Part shown: one piece after another, positions 1 through 12,134 of the stretch
Numbering within the stretch: position 1 is the first letter of the stretch
Layout: each line of letters opens with the position of its first letter
DNA from: Massariosphaeria phaeospora
Taxonomy: Eukaryota > Ascomycota > Dothideomycetes > Pleosporales
Assembly: GCA_011032825.1 (NCBI GenBank)
Contig: JAADJZ010000003.1
Span: forward strand, 1,674,001-1,738,000
Direction: 5' to 3'
Length of the DNA: 64,000 bases
Notes under the pieces: generated by a model
What the model was told of the DNA's origin: nothing
The model's input: the letters and a program-made list of their open reading frames with translations, nothing else
The model's database searches: none
Program-made: the position numbers and the translations under genes

Positions 1-494
<494 letters not shown>

Positions 495-770
495 AACGCG
501 TAAGACACAGAGTCTAAGTAAAGGTGAGAGATAGAAGTAGAGAAGGTAGAGCTAGTATTGTAGAGGTACGTTGTAAAGATCAATGGTAGGAGACTAACCG
601 GCAACTCTGATATCTATTTAACGATCAATATCGTTCGGGATAGGTGAGTGAAAGATACGCAATCTGGAGGCTTCCCGTCGGGCAACGGCCAGCAAACGGG
701 AAAGTCATGTGAGGGAGCCTTAAAGCTCCACCAGGATCCTGGATTTTCTACCAATAAGAATAATCATTTC

Positions 771-2654
771 TCAAATGGAGAAGTTTGTCATGATGGATGG
801 TGTATCCCAAAGCGCTTCCCAGGAGAAGTCAAAATTGTTGATATCCAGCATGTCGGGCACTAGGAACGAAGTATCGTCAAATGCGAGGCCAGTAGAGATG
901 TCGGCACCATTCATACTTAGAAGAGGTTCTGCGGATTCTGTACTCCGAGTCGCCAGAGCTGAGATCGTGGCCACTGCACCCGCACACCTTTCCAAGCAAA
1001 AATGGGCTATATCCCAATCGTAGTTATCGTGCGCAAATTGTATATGGGTAATGAATAGTTCAAGACGGGATACGGAAGCTCGTCTAACGTCATCTTGAGC
1101 TTCTATTGCGCACCGTAGGGATACAGTGACAGCATGCAGAAGGAGGTGCGTCGCAAATGGTAACCAAAAGTCTTGAAACTGATTCTCGCCCAGGAACATG
1201 ATGAACTCTACAACAGCGGTGGAGGCTTCTCGCAGCTCATCAAGACGTGTCGATTTCGAGCTGGAGTCTCCTGCTAGGACAGCTGCTCGCAGTCCTACCC
1301 GGCTAAGCAACAGTCTCATTGAAAGGAAACAGAACCATAAGTTACTGGTACCGTTTCGATCAGGTAGCGGAAGCCATTCCGGTAACTGAGCTTCTAATTC
1401 ATCAAGCGTGGTCTTCAGACACTCGACGGATTGGGTGAGTGACTCCGGGTTGGGTCTTGCTTGGTACACTAATGGAAGGATATCTCCGAGGAGCTCAGTC
1501 AAAGCGCATAGATGGATGAAGCATGTAGATGCATATTTCTCGGACTTTGTTGCTTTGGCCATGGTGAGCGATTCTATCGTGGGTCTCGGTACGTCGTAGA
1601 AGTCTTTGACAATTTGAGGTGGAGTGCCATAACTGATACTAGACCAGTAGTCGGTGATGAGAACACCCCACCATAGTCGCAATCTTGCAGACTTTTCGGC
1701 GTCCGTGATCTTCCACTCAGATGGATCTCGGTGAAGACCAAATGTCTGCGCAAGCGAGATGGTACGCCCGCATAGTGTGATGTTTCCGACCATGGAAACA
1801 GACGGTCGGCCGATTTGGTCGAGAACGGATGCGGTCACAGTCGCCATACTTGGGCTGAGGAAATCTTCTAAGAGAGCAGACGCGGCCTTGCTCCACAGGA
1901 AATGAAGGTCCGGCCGTGCATGCAGTTTGAGCGTGTCCGATTTTCTCCAATGTGGTGATCCACTGGCGTAGATAGTAGAAAGCAGGTTTTTGGAAACTTC
2001 ATCCCTTTCCTTGGGGTTTTCCTTCACCAAGGCACAGGTCTCAGCATCTAGAATGGGGAAATACGGATGAATATGGCTGAAGTAGAGGCCGATAACTTCT
2101 TGTTTGAACGGACCCATGATCTGCTCAATGATTTCCAGCTGCTTTTTTCCAGCTCCAAGCTCAGATCGTAGCCCTGTTCGAAATCGCGGTACAGATAGGT
2201 AAACCACCGGACTGCTAATGTCGTGAGACAGGGTGTGATAGGAGGGTTCTGAGCCTTCGCGGCCCACTGGTCTATGCTGAGAGATGTGTCGCTTGACTAT
2301 GTCGACATCTTCAGCAACATGAGGAGCCAAGATGATGGAAGCAGATGGAGTGTTGGATGGCTTGTGAAGGACTGGTGCTGAATGGGGACGACTCGGGGTG
2401 GCGCCATGTCTGGAACTGTCACCATCCCGACGTCGTTTGACCGGTCTACATTCTCCATTCTCTCCGTTTGATGTCGTAGGCGCTGGAGTATCTACGTATT
2501 GACACTTGAGACGCCGCTCTCTGCAGGAAAGGCATGGCTCTCCTGGGATGTCGATATTGCAGCGGATCTTTCGGGACCGGCATCGAGAACACGCTGGGAC
2601 TTTGTGTGAACGATAGGGCCGGGTCTGGGCAGTCGCAGTTACGTTGCCCGTCAT
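771..2654 (-). CDS. Zn(II)2Cys6 transcription factor with fungal-specific regulatory domain
   Basis: A single-exon gene of 627 residues. I start it at the ATG at 2654-2652; the frame stays open a little further upstream but only a TTG lies there. Residues ~21-50 form a binuclear zinc cluster with spacing C-X2-C-X6-C-X8-C-X2-C-X6-C (first motif CSRCRSRKIRC), followed by a basic low-complexity linker. The middle homology region includes GRTISLAQTFGLHRDP and a stretch beginning RLRLWWGVLITDYW, typical of the fungal_trans domain. The C-terminal end is acidic and hydrophobic, as in activation domains. It should act in the nucleus on paired CGG-type sites. Its target is unknown, but the dialkylglycine decarboxylase-like gene just downstream on the same strand is a natural candidate, as fungal pathway regulators often sit next to the genes they control. 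Confidence 0.88.
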   Translation of the reverse strand: MTGNVTATAQTRPYRSHKVPACSRCRSRKIRCNIDIPGEPCLSCRERRLKCQYVDTPAPTTSNGENGECRPVKRRRDGDSSRHGATPSRPHSAPVLHKPSNTPSASIILAPHVAEDVDIVKRHISQHRPVGREGSEPSYHTLSHDISSPVVYLSVPRFRTGLRSELGAGKKQLEIIEQIMGPFKQEVIGLYFSHIHPYFPILDAETCALVKENPKERDEVSKNLLSTIYASGSPHWRKSDTLKLHARPDLHFLWSKAASALLEDFLSPSMATVTASVLDQIGRPSVSMVGNITLCGRTISLAQTFGLHRDPSEWKITDAEKSARLRLWWGVLITDYWSSISYGTPPQIVKDFYDVPRPTIESLTMAKATKSEKYASTCFIHLCALTELLGDILPLVYQARPNPESLTQSVECLKTTLDELEAQLPEWLPLPDRNGTSNLWFCFLSMRLLLSRVGLRAAVLAGDSSSKSTRLDELREASTAVVEFIMFLGENQFQDFWLPFATHLLLHAVTVSLRCAIEAQDDVRRASVSRLELFITHIQFAHDNYDWDIAHFCLERCAGAVATISALATRSTESAEPLLSMNGADISTGLAFDDTSFLVPDMLDINNFDFSWEALWDTPSIMTNFSI

Positions 2655-3222
2655 AATCCGAAGGCGCAATGTTAGGCATAGAGCGAATTTATCAACATGA
2701 GCATGGGTAGTTTAGTGAGAAGTAGGTGGGCGCAACAGGTGGGCGTGGGGTCCCGAGGTCGGCTTCGCTTGCCAGCCGGTAGCGCTTTCCCGATTATATA
2801 GCAGCGGCTTAATCTCGCGTACGGAGGATTGGATGCTGTCTGACTCTGTCTGACTCTGATGGGTAAGATGTATGGCTAGCATGGGTCGGATGTATACCTC
2901 GCGCATCACAGAACAGCGACACGAAACGAACTTATCATATACATTCTTATTTGTCTCACGCTGGAGTTCTAGCTTAGGCCGGGCTCGGCTTTCGTAGCTA
3001 TGCTTCCACTCGCAATGCGAGTGTTACTACGCCATTCTGACGCCTTTTAACTATACATCCCGAGGTCCCTTTTGAGTACATGCTTAGATGATCAGATATG
3101 CTGAACGCTGATAATATTCACCCGAGGCACGAAGGAGACTGTACTTACTGACCAAAGGAAAAACAGGAACCAGGAGAGAGTACTGAGAGCGAGCTGCGTA
3201 ATGTGTCTGGCTGTGTCGCCAG
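2655..3222. other. Intergenic region upstream of the Zn2Cys6 regulator
   Basis: No convincing gene seen. It holds the promoter side of the regulator and the 3' side of the TMN gene. A 10 bp unit, tgtctgactc, is repeated twice in tandem at 2837-2856; each copy contains TGACTC, the core of bZIP (Gcn4/CPC1-type) sites, but function is not shown. Confidence 0.5.
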
Positions 3223-5252
3223 CTAGTCGACCTTGATGGACTTGTAGATTCTCATAGTAAACAGCCAACTGGCGAAGAAGCCAATAGTTCCTGATCTCCA
3301 CAGTCAGCGACAATTTCTTATACGTAGACCGTAGAGGAAGGAACACTCACCTGTGACTATGAAGAATAGCAAGCTCAATAGTGCGCTATACCCCAAGTAC
3401 ACGACACCAGATGTCCAGCTCAAGAAGGTGATATCCTTGGCCCAGTAAAGCAGCGCGCTGAGAAACACGTAGAAAGCACTCGCACCAGCGGTGAAGAAGC
3501 TCCTCCACTGCCAATGGTAATTTTCCGCCAAAAGCAGGAAGTAGATCATAAGCACGGTTACGGCAGCACTTGTTGCGATCATAAGGCCGTAGCAGATGAA
3601 CAAAAATCCAAACATGTAGTAGATCTTGGAGAACCAGATGGAGTTCATGATGAAGTAGAGCTCGACGAAGATGGCTCCAAACGGCAGAACACCAGCGAGA
3701 GCCATCGAGGGTATTGGTCGGAGATGACTGCCCGAAGGAGGGATCTGTCGCGGAATCTGGTTTGTACGCACCGGCGTTTCAATGACGGGCTGCTTGAATC
3801 CGATCCAAGAGCCAGCAAGGCTGAGCGGTACGCTTATGATGAACCAGATGATGACCATGATTAGCATGGTGGTGAAGGGCACCGCACCAGAGGCTCCTCG
3901 GCCCCAGACAAACAGATTCAGCAAGAAGAAGATGGCGAAAATGATGCTGGGGAGAGCAACAGGGGTATAGAAGAAGCACAGCTTCCAAGCCTCGCCATGG
4001 AAGAATTTGTAGATGCGTGATGAGACATAACCCCCCACGAACCCGAATAAGGTGTAGAAGATGATAACAACGGTGCCCAGAGCGCCTCGGTTACTAGGTG
4101 AAAGGAAGCCGAGGAGTGCGAATGCTGTGGGCTATTAGCGGCAAAAAAGAACCCATCAGGAAACAACCCACCTATAGTCAGACCAACCATCATAAACAGC
4201 TGCGAGCCGTTACCAAGTAGGACTGCCAACAATAACGGGTTCTTGGGTGGGCGGAAGACGTCGCCGTGCACAAGTTTCCATCCCGAGTCATCCTGGACAC
4301 CGTCTTCCACCGCCCCATTTTCTCCAAAGTCGTCCAGTGCAAGCTGATCGAGGCGATTATATCGTGCAATATCCTTTCTCAATGTCCGCACAAGTATAGT
4401 ACTGACCATACCGATGAGAAAGACAACAATGACTGCCGAATTGACAAGGGAAAACCAATGAATCTTGGGATCGTAGACATGAAGATACTTGTCCCAGCGT
4501 GTGGCAAAGGGTGTAGGGCTAAGCCGCCACATTACACTATAAGTGAATGTGACAACGCTATCATCGTTCTCGTCTAGCACCACGGGTGAGCTTATAGCAC
4601 CGCACTCGGCTCGTCCTTCGCCGAGATTCCTCGAGTCTTGCAGGGAAAAGGGGTCGACCAGGACGCCAACGACTCTGTAAGCACCCGGGCTAGCTTCGTG
4701 GTAGTCAATCCAGATGTCGTAGTGATTGTTGAACTGCGGGTTCTCGCCGTCTACTTCTCCCAGCGAAAATCCAGGGCTGTAGAACGGTGTGTCAGTCCCT
4801 TCTTCCGTGAGCTGCTGCGCAGCCGGCAACCCATCTATCAGCCAGTTGAGATCATAGCCCTGGTATATCCTGCTATTCACAAAGACAGCATCTCGGCCAG
4901 TGAAGGTCTGCGCATCACACAGTGATTTGCAGGTTTCATTCACCCCCATTCGAAGGTGGAACGGGCTGGTCTGTATGCGGTCGCCGAACAATATGCTTCC
5001 CAAGCTCTCCCGAATGTACTCCGGTCCGCCATCAGGTTTGCAGAAGTGGAAAGGCGGGTGGTAATAATCGAAGGAGAAGACCGAGCGTAGCTTCGGGTCG
5101 CTTTGAGAGTCCGCCGGTGTTAAGTGGTTGACGTTGAGAGTCACATTGTCACCAGTCCGGTACGAGGTGGGCGCAACACCGGGAAAGTAGAATGCGGCGC
5201 CTGGCGCAGGAGCAACGGCGAGCAGCGAGGCCAGCACCGCGCCGCGCCGCAT
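3223..5252 (-). CDS. Transmembrane 9 superfamily (EMP70/TMN) protein
   Basis: Three exons (4172-5252, 3351-4124, 3223-3290) separated by introns of 47 and 60 bp encode 640 residues, the usual TMN length. The start at 5252 gives a signal peptide (MRRGAVLASLLAVAPAPGAA). A long lumenal domain of ~270 residues follows, then about nine hydrophobic segments, including a stretch with LFMMVGLTIAFALLGF across the first splice. The second splice restores a phase-1 glycine codon before the last membrane helix. The protein ends IYKSIKVD, matching the KXD/E-type COPI-binding and Golgi-retention signal of this family. TMN proteins act in the Golgi/endosomal system in sorting of membrane proteins, adhesion and metal homeostasis. 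Which yeast paralogue (EMP70, TMN2, TMN3) it matches cannot be decided here. Confidence 0.92.
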
Positions 5253-5372
5253 GGTGATTTGCGAGGATGTGTATGAATGGGTACGACGAGGTCGCTGAGC
5301 GCTACTGTACCGCGCCTGCGTCAGCTCAGAAGATGCGGGTCGAGGCGGACAGTTACCTGCCAGGGACGCTGT

Positions 5373-5412
5373 CGAACTTTCGAACTTTCGAACTTTCGAA
5401 CTCTCGAACTCG
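5373..5412. repeat. Tandem octamer repeat, five units
   Basis: The unit cgaacttt is repeated in tandem; the first three units are identical, the fourth and fifth carry t-to-c or t-to-g changes (cgaactct, cgaactcg). It lies 121-160 bp upstream of the TMN start codon on the opposite strand, so it is in the promoter or 5' UTR of that gene. Confidence 0.9.
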
Positions 5413-5865
5413 TGCAAAGCGGTGGGTGTTCTGAGGATGCGCGTGGATAGATGATCTGGCGCGGATGAGTTGTCGCAGCGGCTCGCAGTCAAGGCGGTTC
5501 CGCGGGTGCGAGATAGAAATGTCGAAGCTGGCTGTCGAAGGTGAAAGCTGGCTCTGTGAAAGTCAGAGAGCCTACGCCACACTCCACAGCCACACCATTA
5601 TGTCATCATGAGATTCAACCAATCACGGTAAGACGCAGCGATCAAACGTTCGACGAGGCTGGCATTCGGCTGTCCGTCTGCAGACCCGCAGTCCTTATTT
5701 ATTTACATCAGTTATGATGTCCATACGCCGAAGCGATGCTCAGCCTCCTGCAGCGTACATCCATGCGTGCCGACGTGCATGCTAAAGAAAACCCAATCAA
5801 TGCGCTGTGATATCAACAAATCCAAAGAACACCGGCAAAGACAAGACCACAGTCGGAGGCCCAGA

Positions 5866-7042
5866 TTACACGAGGCCGTCGTAAAGAGACAGGGCAGACA
5901 CAATTGTCTCGTCGCGCTTTGAGCCTTCTTTGAATTCGGCCATGTCGAGGCTGCCGTTCTCGTCCTTGTCCATCATTCGGAAGATCTTGCGCACGCGCTT
6001 CTCGGGCGTGTCCTCGTCTTCGGGCAGTTTGACCATGGAGCCGACCTGCACTGGTTAGCGGTGTTACGAGGGCCAGGCGTTGGACCAACCATCTTGTATA
6101 TTGCCTCTACAATGGCGAGCATTTCCTCATAGCTTATCTTGCCGTCTCCGTCGATGTCATACAGCTGGAATGCCCAGTCCAGCTTGTCTTCCATCTTGCC
6201 GCGACTAGTGACACTGAGTGCGCAGATGAACTCTTTGAAGTCGATGGTGCCCGATTTGTCGGCGTCGAAGACATTAAAGACGTAATCTGCGAATGATGAA
6301 GGATCACCGAAGGGGAAGAATTGCTTGTAGATCTTCTGGAACTCCTCCTTGGTGAGCATGCCAGAGGGGCAGTCCTTGAGGAAGCCTATTCGGTATCAGC
6401 CGCCGTCGACGCCCCAGCAGGGTCGTGGTGCGTACCTTTGTACCATTGCTGCAACTCTTTCTTATCGAAGTGCGTGGCTTTCTGGAGGTCCGCCAGCTCC
6501 TGCTGGGAGAGCTTGCTCTGGCTGTGGTATCGCACAATCAGCTTCGTGTTTGTCAACGCAATGAATGCCACGGGGCATCGAGAGGCCAGGTCGTCCTCGA
6601 ACGATTTGACGCCATTGGAGAGGGCCACCTCCCGCTTCGCTCGGTAGCGGACGTATCCCGGGTCGCCGTGGAGGGGTATGTTGACGTGGTGCGAGCGCGC
6701 AAACTTGAGCGGCGCATGGTTGTGGGCGAGGAGAGGGACTCTGCGTAGGCCCAGCGGCATGTGCGCTTGCGGCATGTCGCGCGAGCCGTGGTGGCCGTCT
6801 GCTGTCGATTGCATGCTTGGGACGAGATGGCGAGCGGCGAGGTCGTTGGGTCGGCGAGCGCGTCATTTGCGCGCAGGGCAGTGGTTGCGACATAGGTACG
6901 GGAGATTGCGGTGTTGCCAGTTGCCAGTTGCCAGTTGCGCAGTGAATGGAAGGTGTTGTCCAGGCCTCGGGTCGTGCCCAGCGGGGCTACAGCAGGTGGC
7001 GGGGGGAGAAAGAAGGGAGCGGAGGACTTACGATTTACCCAT
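5866..7042 (-). CDS. NCS1: Frequenin / neuronal calcium sensor-1 (NCS-1) homologue
   Basis: Four exons (7032-7042, 6436-6521, 6090-6385, 5866-6045) encode exactly 190 residues, the canonical frequenin length. The first exon is only 11 nt (MGKS plus a split codon) and is followed by a 510 bp intron, long for this region; the other introns are 50 and 44 bp. MGKSQS gives a Gly2 myristoylation signal. EF-hand 1 is degenerate as usual for the family (around residue 36, LKDCPSGM). Three canonical loops follow: [26 protein letters not shown] and [13 protein letters not shown]. The protein ends SLYDGLV. Frequenins are membrane-associated calcium sensors; in yeast the orthologue Frq1 activates the phosphatidylinositol 4-kinase Pik1, and fungal NCS-1 is involved in calcium tolerance and growth. 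Confidence 0.95.
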
Positions 7043-8057
7043 GGCCCGAGCAACGAAGAGGGTGTCGGTCCGCGACGAAGCGGCAGGGCGAGGACTGGCT
7101 ACGGGAGAGGCCGAAGATGCGCGTGGGGGAGTAGTCGGCGCGCGGTGCGAAGAATAGGTAGGTATTAGGTAGGTTGCTGGACAAAGGTGCGCGGAGGAGA
7201 ATGGCGGGGTCGCAGCCGGGGCGCAGCAGAGCGGCAGCCTAGGGAAAACCGGTGCGCGAGGATTCACGACAAGGTGCAGCGACGAGGGGAGTGTTCAGAG
7301 GCGGGGGGGAGACAGGAAGACGGTGGGACGGTGGGACGGTGGGTTGATGTCGAGCGGCTGGCCGAGGTTTCAGGGCTGTGAAGCAGCCGGGCAGGTCAAG
7401 GTCGCGACAGCTCCAGCCTCCAGGCGCTCGGCCGGGCCGTGGCAGACCTGGCCTGGCCGGCCTGGGTATATGTGGTAAGGCGGCAAGCGAGATGTGAACC
7501 GCTATCCATCAATAACGTGTTGTCCAAGAACAGGGCAAGCTGCGAGCGCAACGCTGCGAGCAAGCGGCCTGCTTCACCGTTATTCACGCCAGCGCGCGCG
7601 TGGCGACAAACCCAGCCTGCTCGTGGCCACGCGCCGCCGACCTGCCCGCTGTCTGCTCCATTGCCAACCGTGGGGCGTGAAGCTCGTGTCTGCTTGCTGT
7701 GGAGCTCTACCTACGTGGAGTCGGGACCACCACCACCGAGACCGAGGTCACTGGCAACGTCGGCAAACTGCCGCACTACTGGGGGCGATCACTCCAAGAC
7801 TGCTGCGCGCAATCCTTCCCGTGCACCTCCAGCTACGTGTCACCGCCGTGCAGATGCGGGCCTAGATGGCTGTTGTTTGAACCCTCCCGAGGTTGTGCCC
7901 TTTCCAGGTAAGGCGGGAGCAGACCCACCGACCTAGGTAGGTACCTAGGTACAGCCTCGATCACGTGATGGGCAACTCCATGCGGGTGATTGCCGACCTC
8001 GGGACAAGACAGCCCTGTGCCCACCTCGTCCGACGTCCGGCAACCCACTGCTGCAGC
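7043..8057. other. GC-rich divergent intergenic region between NCS1 and MED4
   Basis: No gene supported. It carries the promoters of both divergent genes. Several long open frames occur here on both strands, but they overlap one another and look like GC-rich composition. At 7931-7950 two copies of the palindrome acctaggt are separated by four bases; nothing more can be said about it. Confidence 0.5.
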
Positions 8058-8970
8058 ATGGATTCCACTCTGCAGGCCCAGTTCCAGCGCCTCGAGCTTG
8101 CGCTGAGCACCCTTGTCGACTCAATCGCCTCATACAATCCGTCACCGCAAGCTGCCGTCGATCTCGTCGCTGCCGACGACGAGCTTAGCCGTGGCTTGGA
8201 CCAGCGTGCGTAGACAGCTGGCAAAAATCTCTCCGTTGCCGCCTACTTACTAACTGTCTGCAGTCGCAACCCACCAGGCGAATCACGCCCGCATTCTAGC
8301 ACTACGCGCCGAGGCGGACGCGCTCGAAGCCCAGTTCAAGTCCTCCGTTTCCGTCCTTGCGGGCCTGCGCCGCGAGCTGTTTGAGACCCCCGCAACCACC
8401 TTCCCGGACAGCTCGCGCCTTGTGCCGTTTGAGGAGCTGCTGCAGTATGCGAAGAACATCTCAGAATACACTATCCCGCCGTCCTACCGCGAGCGCATCC
8501 CCGAGTTTGACTCGAAAGTAGCCAAGGACAAAGAGGGCGAGGAGGAGAAGGAGAAGGACAGCAACCTCTCCATCGCGCCCGTGGTTGAGATCCTAAAAGA
8601 CACCGCCGACGGCGAACCCGAACTCGAACCCCCCAAAGAAATCTCGGCTGAAGAGGCAGGATGGCTCAAGGATCTGCAGGATAGACAGTACTCGTGGTAT
8701 CCCTGGCCCGTCAACGACAAGATCAGAAAGGGCAGTTTGATGCAAATACAACGACTCCGCGACATGGGAACGGATCCTGCCGAAGTGGATAGTAGCAAGC
8801 GAACACAGGACGAGAAGACGGTGGCAGCAATGCACTTGGAGCATCCGACAGGACCCCAAGCAGCACCAGAGGCGCAAGTCACGAGAGAGACTGTCTTCGC
8901 ACCTTCTGCTCCACCGGCTGACGAAGGTGACCACGTGTTCACCGGCTTCGACTTTGCCGATGACGATTGA
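8058..8970 (+). CDS. MED4: Mediator of RNA polymerase II transcription subunit 4
   Basis: Two exons (8058-8205 and 8264-8970) with a 58 bp intron encode 284 residues. The start MDSTLQAQFQRLE begins a coiled-coil region that runs through the splice (LDQ joined to LATHQANHARILAL) to about residue 105, followed by the conserved core LVPFEELLQYAKNISEYTI and the PPSYRERIP segment typical of MED4. A glutamate/lysine-rich stretch and a WYPWPVNDKIRKG motif follow, and the tail is acidic (FDFADDD). MED4 is an essential subunit of the Mediator middle module that bridges regulators and RNA polymerase II. An upstream in-frame ATG exists at 7965, but the 8058 start matches the family's N-terminus better. 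Confidence 0.88.
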
Positions 8971-10237
8971 GCATAGCGTCTATTAGAAGATATCATGGGT
9001 TTGCAAGCTGGTTTGTAGATGTGGCTGTCTGTTAAGTAGCACCATTGCCTCTTCAAATCCTTGGAACTCATCTCATTGGGCATTCTCTCATGACCCATAC
9101 GGTCTTGAGCTGAAGAGCCTCACCAACCACTATTTTTCTCCAACCCGTCACGTCCTCGCCATGGTTCTTGCGCACCACCTCCGAAATCGCGCGGAACCCA
9201 GCTCTGAAAGCACGTCTCGCTTCTTTCTCCTGCGATCGCCAACTATCCACACTCGCGGCTTAGAAGCCATTGACGAAGCCGTGCGTGGCTTTAGCTCGTA
9301 CAGATCATTTACACTCGACCTCCAGCAAATCCGTAAACCTGAATGCAGGAAATAAAATAGTTCCACTTAGTAGGAATCACCAAACGCCTATTTAGATATA
9401 GCTAGTATCAATCAATCCAATTACATTGAATTCACAAAACTGGGATTGTAAGGTTGACAAAGTTCACATCTTGATTTGGGCCATGTTTCAAAGCAGCAGT
9501 CCACAGGCTGGAGCATACATATAAAACATCTACAACTAAGCGGCTTGGTAGACGGTGTCGTACTCGGCGATGATTAAGGTCACTCCTCATAGGCGGAATA
9601 TATAAACAATCACTCACTCACTCACCCACTCACTCAACACATCACAACCACAGCGTCCCCCACCGAAACCCAACCAAGTATAGCATTCGCATAAATTTCT
9701 TTGAAATTCTCTTCATATCTCCATTCCCTGACTACCTACTTTCCCATTGCCTAGAATCTCCCTCCCATCGGTGTAGACGATCAAAATGTGAAAAGGAAGA
9801 AGAGGGAGAATCAGAAGAAGAGAACCAGCCACTAAAAAAAAACATTATCGACCATAGGCGACAAGATCCATCGAAAGGACCGCTCCCTTGGTAGGCCATC
9901 CGCCGAGAAAGGTCGACGGACAGGTGGGAAAAGGTGGGGGCAGAATTTAGAAGGGGGTTTTGGGGTATAGACAGAAGTTTTGCAAGTATAAAAGGGGGGT
10001 GAAAACTCGCGTGGGAGTCCAGGGTGCGAGAGCGTAGATAAGCCAGTGAGGTAATGCTGTTCATCCTCACGTGTTCATCCCCGCGAAGTCTGAGAAAATA
10101 AAAGTTATAAGAAAATAAGTGGGTGTCGGAGATGTCGACCTGGGGACCCACCCCACCGCCTGATGGACGGGAGAACAGAAGCACAAAGGGAAAATAAGGG
10201 TGACGAAAGCCATAACCGTTCCTCATGAGAAGCATAA
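8971..10237. other. Convergent intergenic region with one uncertain small coding relic
   Basis: This is the 3'-3' region between MED4 and the SH3 gene. On the minus strand about 9068-9238 there is a protein-like segment (FRAISEVVRKNHGEDV, then WRKIVVGEALQLKTVWVMR) that ends at a TGA at its left edge. No start or upstream exon could be attached, so it is either a last exon of an unrecognised small gene or chance. A (CTCA)n tract lies near 9611-9637. Confidence 0.3.
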
Positions 10238-12134
10238 CTACAATGCCATGCCCGGAAGCGGTTTCCGTGGCGGGATTGCCGAGTTGGAAAGAGGATTCAT
10301 CGGGCTAGGGCCCGGCGGGACTGGGCGACGAGCCGCCATATGGCCCGTCGAGCTGGATCGTGGCCGGCCCGTTCTGGGCGGTGATCCTAAGTTTTGCGGG
10401 CCGCCTCCGTACGGCCCGGGGGACATGGAGCGAGGAGGACCGGCATAGGGTGCGTTGCTATTTGAGCGAGCGCGTCCGCCTGGGGGTCCTGGAGGAGCCA
10501 TTTGCCGCGGTCCTTGGCCCATAGGCGAGTTGCGGCCACTGGAAGGAGTGAGCGGGCGCGGCTGGGGAACACCACCAGGGCCCATCGGAGAGCCCATTGG
10601 GGGTCCACGCATGCGAGGTCCCGGAGGGCCACCTTGCGGAGGGCTCCTTGACCGAGGCTTGACAGGGTGCTTAGAGAGACACGTTCGCGGTACTACGCCT
10701 TGCTGGGAGCGGTCCAAGCGGATACAGAGCGCCTATAACACGTCAGTAACATCATCTAACAAGATCTGTATTATATGAACATACCCAACCATCGTCGTAC
10801 TCGTGAAGCATTCGGACTAGTTGTCCAGCACGAAGTGAGAGCTCGTCTTGCATTGAAGGTTTGAAATCCATCTGGACGCGGTGCACATTGTCAGGATTTG
10901 CTGCAGAACCGAGGGGAGTGCCACCAGCAACAGCGACCGGCGGCGGACCTGTGGGAGCTGGGCCTGGAGAGGCAGGGAAGTCTTCAGTCCAAGCTGGGCT
11001 TGGGGGAACACTGCTAGCATTTGACCTCATATCGGACCCGATGCTGGGCGGACCAGATCCATTCTTTCGTGAGACCGGGATGGTGGCAACAACTAGAGCA
11101 GCGTCCGCCGCAGCAATCGCTGATGCAGGATTCGCAAAATCGTTCTGAACACTAGGGTTCGCTGAATGATTAGGAGTGGCAAGAACGGAGGCGGGTAGGG
11201 GCGTTTCAAAGGCTGCATTGTTCCCAAAAGGATTTTGCGGAGGGCTGTTCGGGCGCGAGTGGGGATCGTTGAATGGATTAGAGGCAGCGGCAGCGCCAGC
11301 ATTTGCAGCTCCCGGCTTCTCCCAGGAGCCGTTGGGCTGATTGGGGGACAAAGATCGGGCAGCTGGAGCTGCGGCGGCCAGATTCAGCGGATTAGTTCCA
11401 CTTTTACGGTTGTCGTTGAAGGTAGGGGAGAACTGAGTGAGAGGCCGGAGACTAAGACGGGGCGCGGTGGACATGGTCCGGTGGGTGCGAACGCTAGGAG
11501 CTGTGCCGACCTGGGGAGGCGGTGGCGGAGGAGCATCTCGCATGGCAACCTTCTCGTCGTCAGGCTTCTTCTCACCCGTTTGCCTCTTCTTGCGATGATA
11601 CACGAAAAGGACAGCGGCCAACAGTGCACCAATTCCAAGCAGGATGCCCAGGGCGAGACCCGCCTTAGCCCCTCCAGACATGCCGCTGCTCACGGGCGCA
11701 GCGGTGCTGCTGGGCAATGCAGATGTTGCCGAAGCCAGTCCGCCGACTGCCGTAGACGCAACCGCCACGGTAGTGCTAGGAGTCGGCGACGAGGTCGCTA
11801 CCCTCAGCGTAGTCGCGGTAGACTTTGGGGAAGCTGGCTGAGACGTTTCCTTGGGTTTGGGTTCGGGCTCGGGCGTGGCGGACGCCTTCTTTGACGTAGC
11901 AGGTGCTTTGGATGCTGGCTTCTCGTCCTTGGGTGATGGCTTCTCATCCTTGGACGACGGCCGCTGCATGGGCGGTCCCACTACTGCTCCTGGAGTTTGG
12001 GTGACCCAGACGACTTTTCCGGTATAGGTGTTGGACATAGTCACAAAGACGGTCTCGACAGCTTGCCGCTTCTCCTCTTGCTCCCTATCGCGCTGTCTCC
12101 GCACAAGGTGCGCGACCTCGTGGTGGTGTGCCAT
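10238..12134 (-). CDS. Single-pass membrane protein with cytoplasmic SH3 domain
   Basis: Two exons (10785-12134 and 10238-10732) with a 52 bp intron encode 614 residues. The N-terminal part has no clear signal peptide and is Ser/Thr/Pro/Lys-rich. One transmembrane segment (LALGILLGIGALLAAVLFVY) around residues 170-195 is followed by a basic stop-transfer YHRKKR and a Pro/Asn-rich linker. An SH3 domain spans the splice, which falls inside the ALYDY/DGW core: MLHEYDDGW joins ALCIRLDRSQQGVVP. The tail is extremely Pro/Gly/Arg-rich and could itself bind SH3 or profilin-type partners. Such TM-linker-SH3 proteins are widespread in filamentous ascomycetes and are thought to link the plasma membrane to cortical actin or signalling; that role is inferred. 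I start at ATG 12134; an in-frame ATG at 12248 would add 38 residues. Confidence 0.8.

Noticed and set aside
2655..2669. Five-residue N-terminal extension of the Zn2Cys6 regulator
   Set aside because: The frame is open but the upstream codon is TTG; the first ATG at 2654 is a normal start.
6321..7168. Long open frames opposite NCS1 and its first intron
   Set aside because: They overlap one another in several frames in GC-rich DNA and lie antisense to a well-supported gene.
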